Assembly: GCA_963782415.1 (NCBI GenBank)
Contig: CAWAJT010000008.1
Location: 248,001-312,000 of the forward strand
From: Bog-473 sp963782415
GTDB lineage: Bacteria > Actinomycetota > Acidimicrobiia > Acidimicrobiales > RAAP-2
Reading direction: 5' to 3'
Length of the DNA stretch: 64,000 nucleotides
Shown: piece after piece, positions 59,905 to 64,000 of the stretch
How the letters are laid out: each line of letters opens with the position of its first letter
How positions within the stretch are numbered: the stretch's first letter is position 1
The notes under the pieces: generated by a model
What the model saw: the letters and a program-made list of their open reading frames with translations, nothing else
Told to the model about the DNA's origin: nothing
Databases searched by the model: none
Program-made: the position numbers and the translations under genes

Positions 59905-60383
59905 CAGGTCTTCGGCGACATATTCGGCAGACCAAGCTTCGTGTGATCCCAGCTCACGACTTTCAAGGGGTGGATGACCACGGCAACCCGATTGTGGATC
60001 AACTGTTCCACCATCGGTTTGAGCTCCGGGGTGTACGGAGCTTGGTAGCGACTGAATATCGAGACCCCGAGTTCGAACATGCTCTCTTGATCATCTCGAA
60101 CCTCGGCTCGCCCGACGATCTGCACACCCCTTAGTTGGTCGTAGCTCTCGCCGCTATCGACCATCGCTGTTACCCGTGGATCGTTCCGCAGATTGACAAC
60201 CTTCTGGCTCTTGGCCTTGGTCTCGACGGCAAGGAGTCCACCGACGAAGCCGTACCACATGGCCACAAGATGGACCTCGTCGTCCCCGCCAATTGTGGCC
60301 ATCGACATGGTCAGGCGGCCATTGAGGAACTGATCGATCTCCACCTCAGTCATTCGCACGCGTGCCCGCTGGTTGATGCCCAC
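59904..60383 (-). CDS. PPOX-class F420/flavin-dependent protein
   Basis: About 159 residues of the pyridoxamine-5'-phosphate-oxidase-like split-barrel family. RMTEVEIDQFLNGRLTMSMA and then LVAMWYGFVGGLLAVETKAK and NLRNDPRVTAMVDSGESYDQ match actinobacterial F420-dependent or heme-degrading relatives. GTG 60383 gives the family-typical start MGINQRARVRM; ATG 60353 is an alternative. It is divergent from a tetR gene with a dyad between them. Confidence 0.82.
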   Translation of the reverse strand: MGINQRARVRMTEVEIDQFLNGRLTMSMATIGGDDEVHLVAMWYGFVGGLLAVETKAKSQKVVNLRNDPRVTAMVDSGESYDQLRGVQIVGRAEVRDDQESMFELGVSIFSRYQAPYTPELKPMVEQLIHNRVAVVIHPLKVVSWDHTKLGLPNMSPKT

Positions 60384-60392
60384 CAAGGCAGT

Positions 60393-60410
60393 TTAAAGCA
60401 GTTGCTTCAA
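60393..60410. promoter_or_regulatory. 18-bp imperfect dyad, candidate TetR operator
   Basis: TTaAAGCAgtTGCTTcAA lies ten bases before the PPOX start and 27 bases before the tetR start, inside the only 53 bases between the two divergent genes. TetR binding here would control both (inference). Confidence 0.6.
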
Positions 60411-60436
60411 CTCGTCAAAGCGGCCAGGATGATTGG

Positions 60437-61141
60437 GTGCACCTGCCGTCGAAGCTGTCAGCTCACCCGTCGACCTCCGACACCGTGCTCGATGTGGCCG
60501 AGCGGCTCTTCGCCGAGCGGGGAATCGACGGTGTGTCGCTGCGGGAGATCGGGAAGGTGGCAGGTTCTCGGAACACCGGAGTGGCCCACTACTACTTTGG
60601 GGACAAGCAGCACCTCGTCGACGCCATAATCGCTCGACGCTCACCTTGGCTTCACGCTCGGCGCGCTGAGCTGCTCGAAGAGGCAACTTCGGAGGTCGGT
60701 GACAGTTTGGTGGGGCCTGAGGCGTTGGTCCGCGTGATCATGAGGCCCCTCGCCGAGGCGTTGGAAGCGGGTGACTACTTTGTCGGGTTCCTCGCTCGAA
60801 TCGCGACTGAGTCACCTGCCAGTATCGATATTGCCAAACTCGATCAGGAGCCCGCTCAAAGCTTTCTAGCAGCCTCTCGACTACTTGCTCGAACCCTGCC
60901 GGGCCTTACCCGTCATCGCTTTCGGATCCGGCTGGACCTACTGGTGCAACTCATGGTGACCGCGATTGCCAGTCGCCAAAGGGCCGAGCGTTCAGGAGTC
61001 GTGACGCTCGCGTCTCGTAGCATGTTTCTCCATGAGCTTCTTGACGCCGGTGTGGGAATCATGCTTGCCCCCACGGGTTCTAGTGACGGCGATCCAAGAA
61101 TTGAGCGAGCACCAGCAGCGCCGACACCTCAACGCGGGTGA
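60437..61141 (+). CDS. TetR-family transcriptional regulator
   Basis: A 234-residue regulator. The helix-turn-helix reads VLDVAERLFAERGIDGVSLR, then EIGKVAGSRNTGVAHYYFGD. The long C-terminal part is the ligand domain of the TetR_C type found with fatty-acid and steroid catabolic genes, ending in a Pro/Ala-rich tail. The start is GTG 60437. It is probably the repressor of the divergent PPOX and CoA-transferase operon. Confidence 0.9.
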   Translation: MHLPSKLSAHPSTSDTVLDVAERLFAERGIDGVSLREIGKVAGSRNTGVAHYYFGDKQHLVDAIIARRSPWLHARRAELLEEATSEVGDSLVGPEALVRVIMRPLAEALEAGDYFVGFLARIATESPASIDIAKLDQEPAQSFLAASRLLARTLPGLTRHRFRIRLDLLVQLMVTAIASRQRAERSGVVTLASRSMFLHELLDAGVGIMLAPTGSSDGDPRIERAPAAPTPQRG

Positions 61142-61486
61142 ACACAGACTGCAGCGGCAAATGTCGAGATTGGATGGGGCAATCCACGGCGACAAGGGCT
61201 ACACACGCACTGCGTCCGGTAGACCCAGCTGACGCTGGTCAGTCCGGGTTCATTCAAGCATCAACACGCAGCGCCTGCTCCACTTGCCCGCGTCCCAATA
61301 TTTGTGTCAGCGCGTCCAATGGAGTCAGGTGCTACGGAAAGGCGCGTCAGCGGTGTTCTTGCGCACTCGGTGAGGCATGGGCCCCAATGACCGGGACTTG
61401 CGGAGACACAATCCGTTGTCGCCTTTTGAAGGGCCAGATCTCAGCGACATGCTGGCACACACGATGCATATCTGGGACCCTATTGA
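61142..61486. other. Intergenic region between two tetR genes
   Basis: A 345-base gap with moderate GC. No open frame with a recognisable product and no clear promoter pair. I see nothing further in it. Confidence 0.5.
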
Positions 61487-62158
61487 ATGCTTCCACTCCG
61501 CGATTCTCAGGCTGAAGACATTGGGCCCAACGCTGGCAGGCGGGAAAAGAACAGGCTCCGTACTCGCGGACAACTGAATTCGGCTGCGATTTACCTCTTT
61601 GCAGAGCGCGGATATGACAATACAACTGTCGAGGATATCGCCGAGGCCGCTGGCATCTCGGTAAGGACGCTCTTCCGTTACTTCACCAGCAAAGAAGACC
61701 TTGTCTTTGCAAGGACCTTTGATCTCCGTGGCTTCTTGGGTGGCGTGCTCAGCGAACCCGCCGACTTGCCACCCATGACCGTTATCCGCAATGCATATCT
61801 GAGTCAGCTCACGTTCAACGACGCCGAGCGGGAGTTGATACTCAAATTTTTCAAGGCCATGAGTACAACGGCAGCTCTGCAAGGAAAATATCTCTGGTTT
61901 CAGAATGAATTTCGGCAGCAGCTGGCGAATACGCTCGCGAAGCGTGGTCACCGTCGGAAGGCCAACGAAATCGATATTCTGACTGCGAACGTAGCGGAGA
62001 CCGTTCTCCATCGTGCACTTGACAGGTGGCTTGCCAACCCTGACAGAGCGAATGTCAGAACGCTCGTGGAATCAGCCTTTGACTCATTTGATGAGCTCGC
62101 AGGAGCATGCACGATCGCGATGCACTACGAGAATCAAGAGACTCCGCCTGCGAATTGA
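61487..62158 (+). CDS. TetR-family transcriptional regulator
   Basis: A 223-residue regulator. The helix-turn-helix is AAIYLFAERGYDNTTVEDIA, then EAAGISVRTLFRYFTSKEDL, as in the TetR/AcrR group. The ligand domain is not assigned. Many A/T-ending codons (for example ATA, TTT, AAA) contrast with the first 57 kb and suggest transfer. ATG 61487 was chosen; the conserved part starts about 30 residues later. The target is unknown. The next gene is a secreted protein 220 bases downstream. Confidence 0.9.
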   Translation: MLPLRDSQAEDIGPNAGRREKNRLRTRGQLNSAAIYLFAERGYDNTTVEDIAEAAGISVRTLFRYFTSKEDLVFARTFDLRGFLGGVLSEPADLPPMTVIRNAYLSQLTFNDAERELILKFFKAMSTTAALQGKYLWFQNEFRQQLANTLAKRGHRRKANEIDILTANVAETVLHRALDRWLANPDRANVRTLVESAFDSFDELAGACTIAMHYENQETPPAN

Positions 62159-62378
62159 TTGCAGCGCGGCTACCTGATCGGGAGCCAATCTGCGCTCAGA
62201 GTGTAAATCGCCAGTCGCTTGACAAAATTTGGGACCATGGCTTAGGGTTCGCCCAGCTCCTCGGGAGATGGTCGCAGGCGGAACAGCTTTGGACTGTAAT
62301 CCGGGGGAAGGCGCTGTTTGGCCGAGGGTCGAATCGGGTTTCACGATTGGCGATGAAGTCCAAGCCGGGGGGCAAGTA

Positions 62379-64000
62379 ATGAAGCTACGAATATCTTTGG
62401 CAATCGTCGCGATGATGGCAGCGGCAAGCAGTTCTGCGATTATGGCTGTGCAGAGCCCCGCCAGCGCGGCCGGCGTGTCTCTTACAACACAGGTCCTCAT
62501 CCCAACGGACGGGGCTACTCTCACCTCCACAGCTTCCGTCCTCGACGCGTCCGCCCAGGGATCCAATCCAATCACCGGAGTCCGGTTCGTTGCGACCGGC
62601 GGATCCTTGTCCAACCAGGTAGTCGGAACTGCTGTGTCAACCCTGTACGGCTGGATCGCGTTGTGGAACGTGACCACCGTTCCCAACGGGACCTACACGC
62701 TACAAAGCATTGCAACCGACAACCAGGGAAACACAACAACAAGTACGGGAGTAAGCGTTACCGTTGAAAACACACTTCAGTCCGCTGATGCGAAATTACG
62801 TCGCCGCAGTCCAGAAGGCTCAATCAATTGTGGCCGCGTCTCCTTACGCGGAAAATGCCGATGCAGCCAACTTTGTTCAAGGGATCACCAACTACAGTCT
62901 GTCGCAGGCGCTGGGATTAACGGCCGATCAGCCACTTATGGAGGTTGATCCCACGCCCAACGTGCGTCTGGGCTTTAGCAACCCCGACAATCTGTACTAC
63001 ACATCTCGAGTCTCAGATCAAGATTCGTACACGATTACCGGGAATCGGGGAACATCGACCGGCTTCCTGATCGAAGCCTTGGCCGGCATTCCAGGGGATG
63101 GCAGCAGCGCCGGAGCCGTAACCTCTTCGATGCTGGGCAGCCAGATTCATTATGCAGCTGACGGTTCGTTTTCGATCACCCTGAGTCCCACCCAGCCCGC
63201 TACCGGCGATTGGATGCCGCTGAACCCCGGAACCGACAATCTCATTGTCAGGTTCTCGTTTCAGAACTGGGCGACCGAGCAGCCCGGTTCGATCAGCATT
63301 ACTAAGATCGGCGGCCCAGGCACCGATGTCGTCGATGTGACTCCAACTCTTGGCGCAACCATGCTTAACGAGGCTGCGACTTCCATTCCACTTCAGGCCC
63401 AGTTCTATGTGAACCAGAGCAAGCAACTGGCCCTGCTCGGGTCGAACCGAGTCGTCGGACCAATGAAGGCTCAGGGTCAGCAGGGTACCGACACGGAACA
63501 GTGGAACGTGACTGGGAACTACAATCTCGACAGTAATCAGTCACTGATCATCAAGATCAAGGATGCTCCGCTTTCCGTGGCCAGTTACTCCGGCATCGTC
63601 CTGAATACCCCTCTGTTCGACAGTCTCGAATTTGTATATCACCAGGCGAGCTTGAACCATGCCCAGGTCTGGGTGGACCCGGATGGCTATATCTACTATG
63701 TCGTCAGCTCCCAGGATCCAGGTGTTCCAAACTGGCTCAACGATGAGGGTCAGAACACTGGGACGATCTTCGCTCGCTGGCAAGGTGTTGCCGGCACCTT
63801 GGGATCGCAATATGCCCCGGTACTGACCGTGGTCAATAACTCGGCCGTTCATTCGGCGCTCCCGGCAGACATGCCGACGGTGACTCCGACGCAGCGCGTA
63901 TCGAGCCAGGAGTTGCGCACCACCGAGGTCCTGAGTCGATTCCAAAATGCTGATCCAGCCAGGCCCGAGCTTCTCAGAAGGTTGCAGGCAATAGAGACAC
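62379..64000 (+). CDS. Secreted Ig-like protein with DUF1214-like domain, frameshifted and cut by window edge
   Basis: ATG 62379 gives a signal peptide (MKLRISLAIVAMMAAASSSA, cleavage near SASA). One Ig-like domain follows (IPTDGATLTSTASVLDASAQ, WNVTTVPNGTYTLQSIATDN). Near 62793 an extra A in an AAA run appears to shift the frame. With one A removed the protein goes on as SADANYVAAVQKAQSIVAAS, and the frame stays open to the window end. The later part (LGFSNPDNLYYTSRVSDQDS, QIHYAADGSFSITLSP) looks like DUF1214-type proteins. As read the first frame stops at 62948. It is less GC-rich than the core genes. Confidence 0.75.

Noticed and set aside
57611..64000. Integrated element with att repeat of tRNA-fMet
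   Set aside because: I looked for a repeat of the tRNA 3' end and for an integrase and found neither in the window. Only the composition shift remains, reported as a finding.

Overview
This is a 64 kb stretch of chromosome from a high-GC actinobacterium, most likely of the class Acidimicrobiia or a relative. The evidence is the strong G/C bias at third codon positions, the frequent GTG starts, two WhiB-type iron-sulfur proteins, deazaflavin/F420-type enzymes, GuaB3, a UPF0182 membrane protein, a Zincin_2 protein and a mycobacterial Sdh1-like succinate dehydrogenase. Genus and species cannot be fixed from the sequence alone.

Layout. 1-2.8 kb: a glycosyltransferase (cut by the left edge) coupled to a GH13 glucosidase. 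3.2-5.4 kb: groES-groEL behind a promoter with a perfect CIRCE operator. 5.7-8.1 kb: a methyltransferase, a Nudix hydrolase and an FAH/hydratase-like enzyme. 8.4-13.7 kb: guaB3, guaA and the UvrD/PcrA helicase. 13.7-17 kb: a stand-alone B12-binding mutase subunit, sucC-sucD and an ion channel. 17.2-23.9 kb: purN-purH-folD-cupin-metF, then icd and mdh. This run joins purine, one-carbon and TCA metabolism. 24.1-28.2 kb: a coupled operon of circularly permuted ATP-grasp, alpha-E and transglutaminase genes with an ACT-domain gene behind. 28.2-33.8 kb: small enzymes and a TetR gene divergent from a deazaflavin oxidoreductase. 33.9-39.9 kb: an SDR, an SCP2-like protein, sdhCAB and a divergent LysR gene. 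39.9-43.4 kb: an AAA+ ATPase/von Willebrand A pair. 43.7-46.4 kb: two whiB genes on either side of a glutamate formimidoyltransferase, then two small unknown genes. 46.6-57.5 kb: a cell-envelope region with Zincin_2, a catalytically dead HtrA-like protein, mreB, a HEAT-repeat protein, a YlbL-type PDZ-Lon protease, a DivIVA-like protein with a phage-head-like C-terminus, and UPF0182. 57.5 kb: initiator tRNA-fMet. From about 57.6 kb to the right edge the DNA is visibly less GC-rich and carries a CoA-transferase, a PPOX/F420 enzyme, two TetR regulators and a large secreted Ig-like protein. This looks like acquired DNA.

Gene order agrees in part with Mycobacterium (groESL-guaB3-guaA; uvrD1-sucCD-purNH; Zincin_2-YlbL-UPF0182), from my memory of that genome.

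A caution for any reader: eight genes are broken by single-base indels (pcrA twice, purN, a tetR, sdhC, a vWA gene, ftcD, UPF0182 and the Ig-like gene). In each case the family's normal continuation resumes in the next frame, so these are probably sequencing or assembly errors, not pseudogenes. No CRISPR array, rRNA, transposase or integrase was seen.
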